Source: Pontibacter liquoris (GTDB taxonomy: Bacteria; Bacteroidota; Bacteroidia; Cytophagales; Hymenobacteraceae). From it: 64,000 nt of DNA. Location of the stretch: positions 1,550,001 to 1,614,000 of the forward strand of contig NZ_JALEBG010000001.1 in assembly GCF_022758235.1 (NCBI RefSeq), given 5' to 3'. The position numbers and the translations under genes are program-made. The first letter of the stretch is position 1, and each line of letters opens with the position of its first letter. Below the pieces are notes generated by a model. That model saw only the letters and a program-made list of their open reading frames with translations, searched no databases and was not told the DNA's origin. Shown piece after piece: positions 37,808 through 45,661 of the stretch.

Positions 37808-39343
37808 TCATTTGACAACTTCACCTACCTTTAACCTTTGTCTAGTGCCGGCCTTCAGGTAGTAGAAGCTTATAATAGCTACACTGGCCGTCATCAGGCC
37901 AAGAGCAAAATTTGCAGCTAGCCGAAGGAGTAAATTATCAAAGCCAATATGAAGCCGGCTAACGGAGTAGAAGGCTAGAAAAGTGAGCATGATTAAAAAT
38001 AGGTTGTCCCACTCGTAAGGAAAAATCTTATAAAAAAACCTGACTTCGATAACCTTCACAAGGTTAATGAGCATTACGCCGATGCTTGTAGCAGCAGCAA
38101 TGCCCAGCACTCCAAAATACTTATAGCCGAAAAAGATCATTGCTCCTGTTAGCAGCACAATCACAATTGAATTTATGAAATCAATTTTGGAGTGCCTGCC
38201 ATTAACCAGAATGTTGCCGTTCGGACCCGTTAAGAAGTTAGTTAGTTGCCCCCAGATTAGTATCCGTAAAATAGGCGTACCTGCCGTAAAACGTTCCCCA
38301 AAGAAAAGCAAAACATCATCTGTGAAAATAATCAGAAACATGATGAAAGGTAAGGCGATCAGCAAAGAGTTTTTAGATACTGTTTTAAAATCCTGCTCAA
38401 GTTCAGCAATTTTATCTGTGATGATATAGCTGGAGATTTTAGGTAAAAACCGCTGGTAAACGATAGTAGAAAAGGAAACGATGCTGATCAGTGTAACCAC
38501 TAAGCCATAGACACCCAGCATTTCCAACGATTCATATTTGCCAATAACAAGCTTGTCTACCTGCGCGATGATGTAATAGTTTAAGGACGTAAAAAAGAAC
38601 ACGTAATTTTCCTTTCCTATCACAATGTCTTCTTTTTTAAGCGCAATAAACTGCTGTATCTTTTCGCGGTCTACAAATATCAACAGTATAAGCAAGGTAA
38701 GTACTTGCGCGACAATAACGCCTACGATAATAATGTTAATCCCAATACTTTGCCGAAGGAAGAAGAACAAGCCCAGTACAACGATAAACCAGATGCACTT
38801 ATACATGATCTCCGACCTCATGTAGCTTAGTCCTACTTTCTGAACAGCCGAAAGCACTTTACCGAGCAGATCAAATAGCGTAAATACAACAGTACCTCCC
38901 GCAATAATAAGCCAGGAACTCCTTAATAGTTCTTTCGGTAAAAAGCTGTTAACAAGCACGTGCTGGGGAATCAGAAACGCTACCAGCAGGAAGAGGGCGC
39001 TATTGATGGTAACATAGAATAAGAGCTTGTTTAGGGTTGTTTTAAACTTTCCGCTTTGTTTTTGAATGTAGTAAAAGCTGAGTTGCTTTATAATGAATTT
39101 ATCATAACCCATAATCAAAATAAGAGACAGAAAGCTGGTCCAGGAGGCAAATAAAACATAAAGCCCATACTCTTTCATACCAATCACCTTCGTAAAGATC
39201 AGCTGCAAGCCAAAACCAAGTATAAGCCCAATTACTTTGATAGAAGAAAGTCTTAGATCTTTCTTCATACTCATACTTACAGCAGAAGTGATTTTACTCT
39301 TCAATTGAATAAGGGTTAATTTATTGAAATATAGAGCAGCCAC
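37808..39343 (-). CDS. Polysaccharide flippase (Wzx-like)
   Basis: A MATE/PST-type flippase of up to 511 residues with about twelve to fourteen TM segments, including the N-terminal RLSSIKVIGLILGFGLQLIFT. It should flip lipid-linked repeat units across the inner membrane. The start is uncertain: the longest ORF begins with GTG at 39343, but ATGs at 39274 and 39268 also precede the first TM segment and give a protein about 25 residues shorter, closer to usual family starts. Confidence 0.88.
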   Translation of the reverse strand: MAALYFNKLTLIQLKSKITSAVSMSMKKDLRLSSIKVIGLILGFGLQLIFTKVIGMKEYGLYVLFASWTSFLSLILIMGYDKFIIKQLSFYYIQKQSGKFKTTLNKLLFYVTINSALFLLVAFLIPQHVLVNSFLPKELLRSSWLIIAGGTVVFTLFDLLGKVLSAVQKVGLSYMRSEIMYKCIWFIVVLGLFFFLRQSIGINIIIVGVIVAQVLTLLILLIFVDREKIQQFIALKKEDIVIGKENYVFFFTSLNYYIIAQVDKLVIGKYESLEMLGVYGLVVTLISIVSFSTIVYQRFLPKISSYIITDKIAELEQDFKTVSKNSLLIALPFIMFLIIFTDDVLLFFGERFTAGTPILRILIWGQLTNFLTGPNGNILVNGRHSKIDFINSIVIVLLTGAMIFFGYKYFGVLGIAAATSIGVMLINLVKVIEVRFFYKIFPYEWDNLFLIMLTFLAFYSVSRLHIGFDNLLLRLAANFALGLMTASVAIISFYYLKAGTRQRLKVGEVVK

Positions 39344-39625
39344 TAAGCAGCCCTATTAGTTTTAACCGTTTAAGTAACGGTTCAGCTGATGGCTGGCCCA
39401 ATAAAATTCGAATGCGTATATAGTATCCTTTCCAGCGCTACTTTCTCTATCTTATCTGCTGGTACATTCATATTTATTTTCTTCATATGATAAGTACCGT
39501 TATCAGTACTATAGTCGAATAAAAGAGTAACGGAATGTTTCGTCTTGGAGCATGGAGCCAATCAGTTATTCTGGCAACTAGCTTTCTCCCATATATGGTT
39601 TCTCAGATAAATCTGTGATTGATTC

Positions 39626-40474
39626 TCACAGCTGCTCTTTTTTGATCTTTGTCTCATCTGTTAGCTTTCTGTTTTTCCAGAACAGAATTTCAGTGTGCTG
39701 GCATGGCGTAAAGGGGGCGGGCATATCAGACAGGGTATGATGGCCTTTTTGTTTTTCTATTGGCGGCAATTGCATATAGTTGCCATATTGCCTTTTCAGG
39801 CAATTATCCCATCCAATGGGTATAGCAGCTTGCATGTCTTCAAACATTGTCCTGTCAAGCGTTGCGAGTTCTTCCGCTTTAATAAAATTTGAGCCAAAGT
39901 TCCACATGCCAAGGCTTTGTAGGTAGCTGCTGGCATATACAAGAGAGAGGGGAGTGTGCTGCGCAATATTTTTTAAAACGTTAGCTCTTTTCTGATGATT
40001 ACCTAAAATGCCCAGCATGAAATTCTGTAATATGATCAGGTAATTATGAGGAAGGAAAGCCCGGTCATAAACAAAAATATCAACCTGTAAGCCTTCATGA
40101 ATTCTGTTATGCTTCCGGGTATAGCAACTGTACTTATCCCGCAACCTGGCTTCCACCATATCCTTATACCTATAACCAGGATCAGTTTCGTCGCTCTGGA
40201 AGAAAATATCCTCCGGCAGTTCCGGCACCGCATACTTCAAAAACTTCTCATAGTTCTCCCGTGTCATGCCCACGTCCAGGTCATCGTCCCAGGGGATAAA
40301 ACCCTGATGGCGAATTGCCCCCAACAAAGAACCACCTACCAGGAAATACGCAATCTGATGCCTGCTACACAGGTAATCGAGGATTTTAAGCATGCGTAAC
40401 ATCACCAACTGACACTGTTTAATGAGCGTGTCACCTTCTTCTCTGTTGTCAGGGAATATTGAGTCAAATTCCAT
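39626..40474 (-). CDS. LicD-family phosphotransferase 1
   Basis: A 282-residue LicD-family protein. The nucleotidyltransferase-like active site reads GGSLLGAIRHQGFIPWDDDLDVGM, with R55-H56 and acidic residues D63-D65 and D67. LicD proteins transfer phosphocholine, ribitol phosphate or similar groups from CDP donors to sugars. It is one of three LicD paralogues in this operon, next to a gene for a probable CDP-glycerol-making enzyme. The C-terminal third ends with a sequence common to all three (TPCQHTEILFWKNRK). Confidence 0.88.
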   Translation of the reverse strand: MEFDSIFPDNREEGDTLIKQCQLVMLRMLKILDYLCSRHQIAYFLVGGSLLGAIRHQGFIPWDDDLDVGMTRENYEKFLKYAVPELPEDIFFQSDETDPGYRYKDMVEARLRDKYSCYTRKHNRIHEGLQVDIFVYDRAFLPHNYLIILQNFMLGILGNHQKRANVLKNIAQHTPLSLVYASSYLQSLGMWNFGSNFIKAEELATLDRTMFEDMQAAIPIGWDNCLKRQYGNYMQLPPIEKQKGHHTLSDMPAPFTPCQHTEILFWKNRKLTDETKIKKEQL

Positions 40475-40561
40475 AAGTAGTTATAACGTGATGGCTAGCA
40501 GCTGTTTAAAAGGATTGGTGCTGAATTGAATCAATAAACCAACCATTTATTCAGAGTTTGC

Positions 40562-41416
40562 TTAGGCCAAATCTTTTGCTTTTTTTCTATTCTCCCACAA
40601 GAGTGTTTGCGGGTGGTTGCAGGGAGTGAACGGGTCTGGTATAGCGATGCTGTGGTGGCCCTTTTGTTTACTTAGCGGTGGCGGCTGCATGTAGTTGCCG
40701 TAGCGCCTTTTTAGGAAGCTGTGCCAGCCTTTGGGGATGGGCACTTCCAGCCCCTCGAATGTTGCTGTTTCCAATCCGGAGAGCTCCTGCTGGGTTAAAT
40801 AATATTCGCCTTGCTTAACCATTTTGCGGCCATTAATAAAACTACTGGCGTAGACAAGTGGCAGAGGAACATTGCGGGCAATCCATTTCTGCACCCGGGC
40901 CCGGGAAAGGTTGCCCTTTTGTTGCAGGAAAAAAATGAGCAGCCGGTTCTGAAGGTAAATGAATAGGTTGTGCGGCAGGTATGCCCGGTCAAAAACAGCT
41001 ATATCGACTTGCAGCCCGTCTTGCCATTTCAGCCAGGTGGCTTTATCTTCTTCCCTCCGAATATAGTGGCTATACTTGTCCCGTAATTTTGCTTCGATAA
41101 TATGACCGGATGGAAAGTATGGATCGGTTGCATCACTTTGGAAGAAAATATCCTCCGGCAGTTCCGGTACCGCATACTGCACGAACTTCTCGTAGTTTTC
41201 CCGTGTCATGCCCACGTCCAGGTCGTCGTCCCAGGGTATCATGCCTTTATGCCGAATAGCACCCAGTAAAGTACCCCCATTCAGAAAATATCTGATCTGG
41301 TGCTTGCGGCACAGGTAGTCAAAGATCTTGAACATTCGCAGCATCACCAGCTGGCATTGCCGGAAACGATCTCCTTCTTTTTCTCTTTCGTCTGGAAATA
41401 GTTGCTCGAAATTCAT
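40562..41416 (-). CDS. LicD-family phosphotransferase 2
   Basis: A 284-residue LicD paralogue with an intact active site (GAIRHKGMIPWDDDLDVGM). It resembles the LicD proteins on either side and shares with LicD 3 a stretch of almost identical DNA (40821-40996). Two genes away in the same operon is the fusion enzyme expected to supply its CDP-polyol donor. Its ATG at 41416 follows a 60-bp gap after the fusion gene. Confidence 0.88.
   Translation of the reverse strand: MNFEQLFPDEREKEGDRFRQCQLVMLRMFKIFDYLCRKHQIRYFLNGGTLLGAIRHKGMIPWDDDLDVGMTRENYEKFVQYAVPELPEDIFFQSDATDPYFPSGHIIEAKLRDKYSHYIRREEDKATWLKWQDGLQVDIAVFDRAYLPHNLFIYLQNRLLIFFLQQKGNLSRARVQKWIARNVPLPLVYASSFINGRKMVKQGEYYLTQQELSGLETATFEGLEVPIPKGWHSFLKRRYGNYMQPPPLSKQKGHHSIAIPDPFTPCNHPQTLLWENRKKAKDLA
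40821..40996. repeat. Shared LicD block, copy A
   Basis: 176 bp almost identical to 43261-43436 (constant offset 2440 bp). By eye there are about seven mismatches, clustered at the two ends; the middle of roughly 80 bp, around the sequence GCACCCGGGCCCGGGAAAGG, is identical. The genes are clearly less alike outside this block. Confidence 0.9.
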
Positions 41417-41477
41417 GCTCAGGGATTGGGAGAGAATACAATGCTGCTTTACTTCCAGCTGATCGCCAGTACTTAAC

Positions 41478-42980
41478 TTATGAGAGCTGGTAGGAGGTAT
41501 CGTATACCTTGAATCTTTCTAAAAAAGTCAGAAAATCGCTGTATAAATCTTCGAACTTCATGCCTTTACAGGTATCAAGTATGGTAAAGCGGCCTGGTCG
41601 CATTTTAAAAGACGTGTCGTAAATCAAGGAGAGCTTGTCGGTTAGTTTATCGTCCAGGAGATGAAAAGCCAGTGGGATGTTAAGCTCCTGCGCATAATTG
41701 ATACATTTTGCATCCAGCTTCTTTTGCAGGTACAGGCAGAAAATACTGATAGAGCCTACCTGTAAACCGTGTAATGTGTTTTCAGAGAAATTGTAGTAGT
41801 CAATGGCATGGCTTATCAGGTGTTCGCTTCCGCTGCAGGGGCGGCTTGTTCCGGCCAGGGCCATAGATAAACCCGAATTGATCTGGCAGTATACTACCTG
41901 CTTGAGGAAATTCCTGTTCTTTATATCTTTTGATTCATGGTGTAACAGCCCGAAAGCAGCGCTTCTGGACAGCATATACGCCAGATCATTTATCGTTTCG
42001 CCATTTGTCTGGGCAGCTAAAACCCAGTCGTTTGTTGCAGAAATATTAGAAAGTATGTCGCCTGCTGCAGCCTGCAGGAATCTGACTGGTGAGTTCCTGA
42101 TAATATTAATGTCGACCACAACCCCGTAAGGGGTTTTGCCAGGTAAACTCAACGTCTGGTCATTTTGATCTTTAATCACAGCGATAGGTGAGACCAGCCC
42201 ATCATTAGATATAATGGTGGGGACAAGCAGATTTTCTATATCGGCCAGTAAACTTACCCGTTTTACAACATCCAGTATCGACCCGCCTCCAACGCCGATA
42301 AGGAGATCGATCTTATTCGAAAGGCAGTATTCTTTTATAGCCTCTACTGTATTCTCATCATTTTTGTAAGCGATATAGCTGGCAGCAGGCAGCGAGGCAA
42401 GTATTATTTCTGCGTATTTTAAAGAGCTGGTGCTACCCGAAACAACCAGTATCTTTTTAAAAGGCACATTATTTATCTTTAAGAAGACCGGGAGTTTATC
42501 AATGATATTCTCATTTACCTGGAAAATGGTAGGCAGCTGAATAGATTTATTCTGGCAGGGCTTATTCCCTTTTATTTGCTCTATTACAGAAGTGGTACTG
42601 ATGCCCGAAGTATAAGGTACCAGTACCATGTCGATCTGGTGCGACTTCAGGTAGGCTTCTGTTACGCGTATCTGCTGTAAATAACTTTTGCGTTCCCAAT
42701 CATCTCCATGAACTATGGCATCAATCTTATACTTCTCCAGGTATGCTTTATTGTCGTATCCCCGTATTATGAAGGCTTCATCCACATATTTACAGGCTTT
42801 TATCATCTCCAGCCTGTCCTGCTCATCATGGAAAGGCTTTCGTTTATACTCCGCCACCATTTCGTCACCATTTACAGCCACTATGAGTCGTTTGCCAAGT
42901 GACTTGGCTTTACTTAAAAGCGCTATATGGCCTTTATGAAATAGATCAAAGACTCCAATTACGTAAACATTATTATACAT
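41478..42980 (-). CDS. Cytidylyltransferase / glycerol-1-P dehydrogenase fusion
   Basis: A 500-residue fusion. Residues 1-135 are a TagD/RfaE-type nucleotidyltransferase with the HxGH site H15-K-G-H18 (GVFDLFHKGH) and the ISTT motif at 127-130. Residues about 150-495 match bacterial sn-glycerol-1-phosphate dehydrogenase (AraM/EgsA type, an iron-containing alcohol dehydrogenase): cofactor loop GVGGGSILD (229-237), TIISNDGLVSPIAVI, and metal ligands D308, H387 and H404. One polypeptide could thus reduce DHAP to glycerol-1-P and activate it with CTP to CDP-glycerol. The position among three licD genes supports this. A different polyol is possible. Confidence 0.82.
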   Translation of the reverse strand: MYNNVYVIGVFDLFHKGHIALLSKAKSLGKRLIVAVNGDEMVAEYKRKPFHDEQDRLEMIKACKYVDEAFIIRGYDNKAYLEKYKIDAIVHGDDWERKSYLQQIRVTEAYLKSHQIDMVLVPYTSGISTTSVIEQIKGNKPCQNKSIQLPTIFQVNENIIDKLPVFLKINNVPFKKILVVSGSTSSLKYAEIILASLPAASYIAYKNDENTVEAIKEYCLSNKIDLLIGVGGGSILDVVKRVSLLADIENLLVPTIISNDGLVSPIAVIKDQNDQTLSLPGKTPYGVVVDINIIRNSPVRFLQAAAGDILSNISATNDWVLAAQTNGETINDLAYMLSRSAAFGLLHHESKDIKNRNFLKQVVYCQINSGLSMALAGTSRPCSGSEHLISHAIDYYNFSENTLHGLQVGSISIFCLYLQKKLDAKCINYAQELNIPLAFHLLDDKLTDKLSLIYDTSFKMRPGRFTILDTCKGMKFEDLYSDFLTFLERFKVYDTSYQLS

Positions 42981-43001
42981 ACCGGCTGTTATTTTTTTTA
43001 G

Positions 43002-43850
43002 CTAGATCATTGCTTTTGCTTTCTTTCTATCCTTCCAGTGGAGGATCTCGGTGTGGTTGCAAGGCGTAAAAGGGTCGGGTATACCAATGCTATGATGGCC
43101 CATTTGTTTTTGCGCAGGAGGCGGTTGCATGTAATTGCCGTAACGCCTTTGGAGGTAAGGGTGCCAGCCTTTTGGTATAGGAACTTCCATGCCTTCGAAC
43201 GCTGCTTTTGCGACTTCTTCTATCTCAGAGGCTTTAAAGTAGTTTGTACCCAGCCGCACCATTTTGCGCCCATTTATAAAACTACTGGCGTAGACAAGCG
43301 GCAGAGGAACATTGCGGGCGATCCATTTCTGCACCCGGGCCCGGGAAAGGTTGCCCTTTTGTTGCAGGAAAAAAATGAGCAGCCGGTTCTGAAGGTAAAT
43401 GAACAAGTTGTTCGGCAGGTATGCCCGGTCAAAAACAAGGATATCGAGCATTAAGCCGCTGTGCCACTTAAGCTGCTGCATACTTTCCGGCAAACTGTAG
43501 CTGCTATACTTGTCTCTTAGTTTTGCTTCTACCCGGTGGCAGGCAGGAAAGTATGTATCTGTTTCCGGCGTCTGAAAGAAAATATCGTCCGGCAATTCAG
43601 GCACCGCCAAGAGGGTAAACTTTTCAAAATTTTCCCGTGTCATGCCCACATCCAGGTCATCATCCCAGGGTTTAAAACCTTTGTAAATAGCCGCAGCTTT
43701 TAAAGTACCGCTACATAAAAAATACTGGATCTGATGTTTTCTGCACAGATGATCAAAAATTTTAAACATCCGCAGCAGCACCATGTGGCACTGTGCGATG
43801 CGTGTTTCACCTTCTTCTCGCTTATCCGGAAATAATGCCTCAAAATCCAT
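43002..43850 (-). CDS. LicD-family phosphotransferase 3 (diverged site)
   Basis: A 282-residue LicD paralogue. The acidic core PWDDDLDVGM is intact, but the preceding motif is altered: where the others have GAIRH, this protein has AAAIY, replacing R55-H56 by I55-Y56. It may therefore use another acceptor or donor, or have lost activity. Middle part shares the near-identical block with LicD 2. The gene starts 3 bp after the stop of the kinase-like gene, so the two are coupled. Confidence 0.85.
   Translation of the reverse strand: MDFEALFPDKREEGETRIAQCHMVLLRMFKIFDHLCRKHQIQYFLCSGTLKAAAIYKGFKPWDDDLDVGMTRENFEKFTLLAVPELPDDIFFQTPETDTYFPACHRVEAKLRDKYSSYSLPESMQQLKWHSGLMLDILVFDRAYLPNNLFIYLQNRLLIFFLQQKGNLSRARVQKWIARNVPLPLVYASSFINGRKMVRLGTNYFKASEIEEVAKAAFEGMEVPIPKGWHPYLQRRYGNYMQPPPAQKQMGHHSIGIPDPFTPCNHTEILHWKDRKKAKAMI
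43261..43436. repeat. Shared LicD block, copy B
   Basis: Partner of 40821-40996, in direct orientation. Unequal crossover between the two copies would delete the fusion enzyme and parts of two licD genes, about 2.4 kb. Confidence 0.9.
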
Positions 43851-43853
43851 ACA

Positions 43854-44570
43854 TCAGGTAAGTTCTATTTTCCTTTTGCGCAAGTAATCCATAATGAATA
43901 ATGTAGCCTGCTCTACCGTATTTTCAATTTCCTGCTCATTGTTGATGACAATACTGTTGGGCAGAAAGCTGCGCAGTTGTAAATATTTGGTACGGAGCTT
44001 TTCAGCCATCTCATAGTTGAGTTCCTGTTTGCGTTTCAGCAGAACCTCGGTTGGCAGGTCAAGTATGATCCAGAGATCAGGTTTGGGCAAAATAAAGTGG
44101 ATGAACTTAATATATAATTCGTTGCCCTTAATCCGGTACCGCAGAGGGTCGGCCAGCACATCTACAAAATAGCGGTCATAAAATATCAGTTGCGCCTGCA
44201 GCTTTAGAGGAAAAACCTTTAGCCAGTATCCGAACAGAAAGTCTAGCAGCAGAAGATTAAGTTTAAGGAAAGATGCAAAGCGGCCTCTCTCCTTATACAT
44301 ATGCGGTTTTGAAAAATGATACCCTTCATTTTTATTAAAGATGGCTCCCTTATAAAAAATAGCCGGCATTTTTTTAAAAGTGGCTGTTTTACGAAAATGG
44401 CGCCCTAACTGACCCGCAACTATTTCATTGATAAAGGTGGATTTGCCGCATCCATCCCGCCCCAGTATACCTACTACCAACCCGGTAGACCTGCTCCTTG
44501 AACTTAAGAGCCCAGGTTTGGTCTGCAGGACATTGGTACCTGTATGAGTATTTGAAGGGGAAAGTAACAT
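43854..44570 (-). CDS. Thymidylate-kinase-like P-loop protein
   Basis: I choose the ATG at 44570 (238 residues) instead of the TTG at 44663; the added residues would be low-complexity without a domain. The Walker A loop is GILGRDGCGKST, the fold resembles the dTMP kinase superfamily, LIFYDRYFVDVLADP matches the DR(Y/F) motif of nucleotide kinases, and LDLPTEVLLKRK the region before the lid. Such kinase-like proteins occur beside licD genes in some surface polysaccharide loci. It could phosphorylate a polyol, sugar or nucleotide feeding the CDP-polyol route; the substrate is unknown. Confidence 0.75.
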   Translation of the reverse strand: MLLSPSNTHTGTNVLQTKPGLLSSRSRSTGLVVGILGRDGCGKSTFINEIVAGQLGRHFRKTATFKKMPAIFYKGAIFNKNEGYHFSKPHMYKERGRFASFLKLNLLLLDFLFGYWLKVFPLKLQAQLIFYDRYFVDVLADPLRYRIKGNELYIKFIHFILPKPDLWIILDLPTEVLLKRKQELNYEMAEKLRTKYLQLRSFLPNSIVINNEQEIENTVEQATLFIMDYLRKRKIELT

Positions 44571-44987
44571 AGCTGTCTTTGCTGTAGCAGGGTTAAACTT
44601 CAAAAATGGGCACAAGGGGGAAGCTGAGCGTTGAGTGTGTAATAAGCAATATAGAGGCAGCAAAAGCCCCTGGTATATGTAATTTATCGCTTCAGAATTC
44701 TTATTTTATTTTATACTTAAGCATGAATGTTTTTAACTATATTTTTTACAGCTCGCAGGAACAAGTGCTTTTGGTTTTAGCTATACTTGCAATCAAACCT
44801 TCTCTACATTCCATCAGCGCGGATACAGCATTTGTTATGAATGCATGAGATTACTTGTTTCTACCTGACTATTTATCCCAATTCACAGCTGCTGTTTATT
44901 CTGTACCTCTTCCCCTCATTGAAGCTTGTCAAGTCTTTCATTTATTTGGTCGGCGACGGCTACATTTCACTTTTTATTACTGCAGAA
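44571..44987. other. Gap inside the polysaccharide operon
   Basis: About 417 bp between the kinase-like gene and the UpxY gene. No ORF has coding character. As UpxY proteins act at untranslated leaders, this could be a second leader or internal promoter region; two TATACTT copies (near 44712 and 44785) are the only motifs seen. Confidence 0.4.
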
Positions 44988-45497
44988 TCAGTCGGTTGCT
45001 TTTACGATGCTGGCGCTTTCAACTTCAGCATACATTATATAGCCAAGAGAGGGGAGCGCAATTTTTACGCGGTTGTTTTTTACAGCCACTACAGTACCTT
45101 CCCGTTCCCGGAGTGAGCCGCTGTTGATCTTTACCTTATCATTAAAATGAAGCTGATCTTTCTCCAACTTTACATGCTGGTGTTCGCTCAAAAATTGTCT
45201 GATCAATTCAATTTCGTTATCTCTTATTATAGCAGGTTTCCCTAACCAGTGTAGTATGTGTAAAACACCATTCACTTTTTTTACCTCACTTAGTTGCTTT
45301 TCCTCAACATGAACAAATACATAAGAGGTGAAGAGGGGTTCCAGTACTGTTTTTCTTCTGTCACTCCATTGTTTTAGTACCTTGTTAAGCGGGCAGTAGT
45401 TCGAAACGTTATGAAGCGTTAAATTATCTGCTACCTTTTTCTCCCAACGGGGTTTGGTGTAGATGGCATACCAATTTTGATTCATAACAGTTTGCAT
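44988..45497 (-). CDS. upxY: UpxY-type NusG-like antiterminator
   Basis: A 169-residue NusG paralogue. The N-terminal NGN domain reads NWYAIYTKPRWEKKVADNL and FTSYVFVHVEE; the C-terminal KOW domain has INSGSLREREGTVV. UpxY proteins allow RNA polymerase to read through long capsule operons of Bacteroidota. Normally the gene is the first of the operon; here it is third, after the export and autokinase genes. No UpxZ-like inhibitor gene is present. ATG at 45485 is an alternative start. Confidence 0.9.
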   Translation of the reverse strand: MQTVMNQNWYAIYTKPRWEKKVADNLTLHNVSNYCPLNKVLKQWSDRRKTVLEPLFTSYVFVHVEEKQLSEVKKVNGVLHILHWLGKPAIIRDNEIELIRQFLSEHQHVKLEKDQLHFNDKVKINSGSLREREGTVVAVKNNRVKIALPSLGYIMYAEVESASIVKATD

Positions 45498-45661
45498 TTG
45501 ATTTGTTCATTCCCGTAAGAAATACGGCTTCGCCCTCCTCAGTCACATAGCGTAACCGGGTTAAAGATAATTTAAGGTATAGCAACTTAGCAGGATGATG
45601 TAAGATTGCTACAGGGCAGTATTAAGGGAGCTAATTGAGGCAATTACGGCTTGTAAACTAA

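Noticed and set aside
44606..45127. Plus-strand ORFs of 80-91 codons within the polysaccharide operon
   Set aside because: They overlap each other and the UpxY gene in antisense and have no family match.
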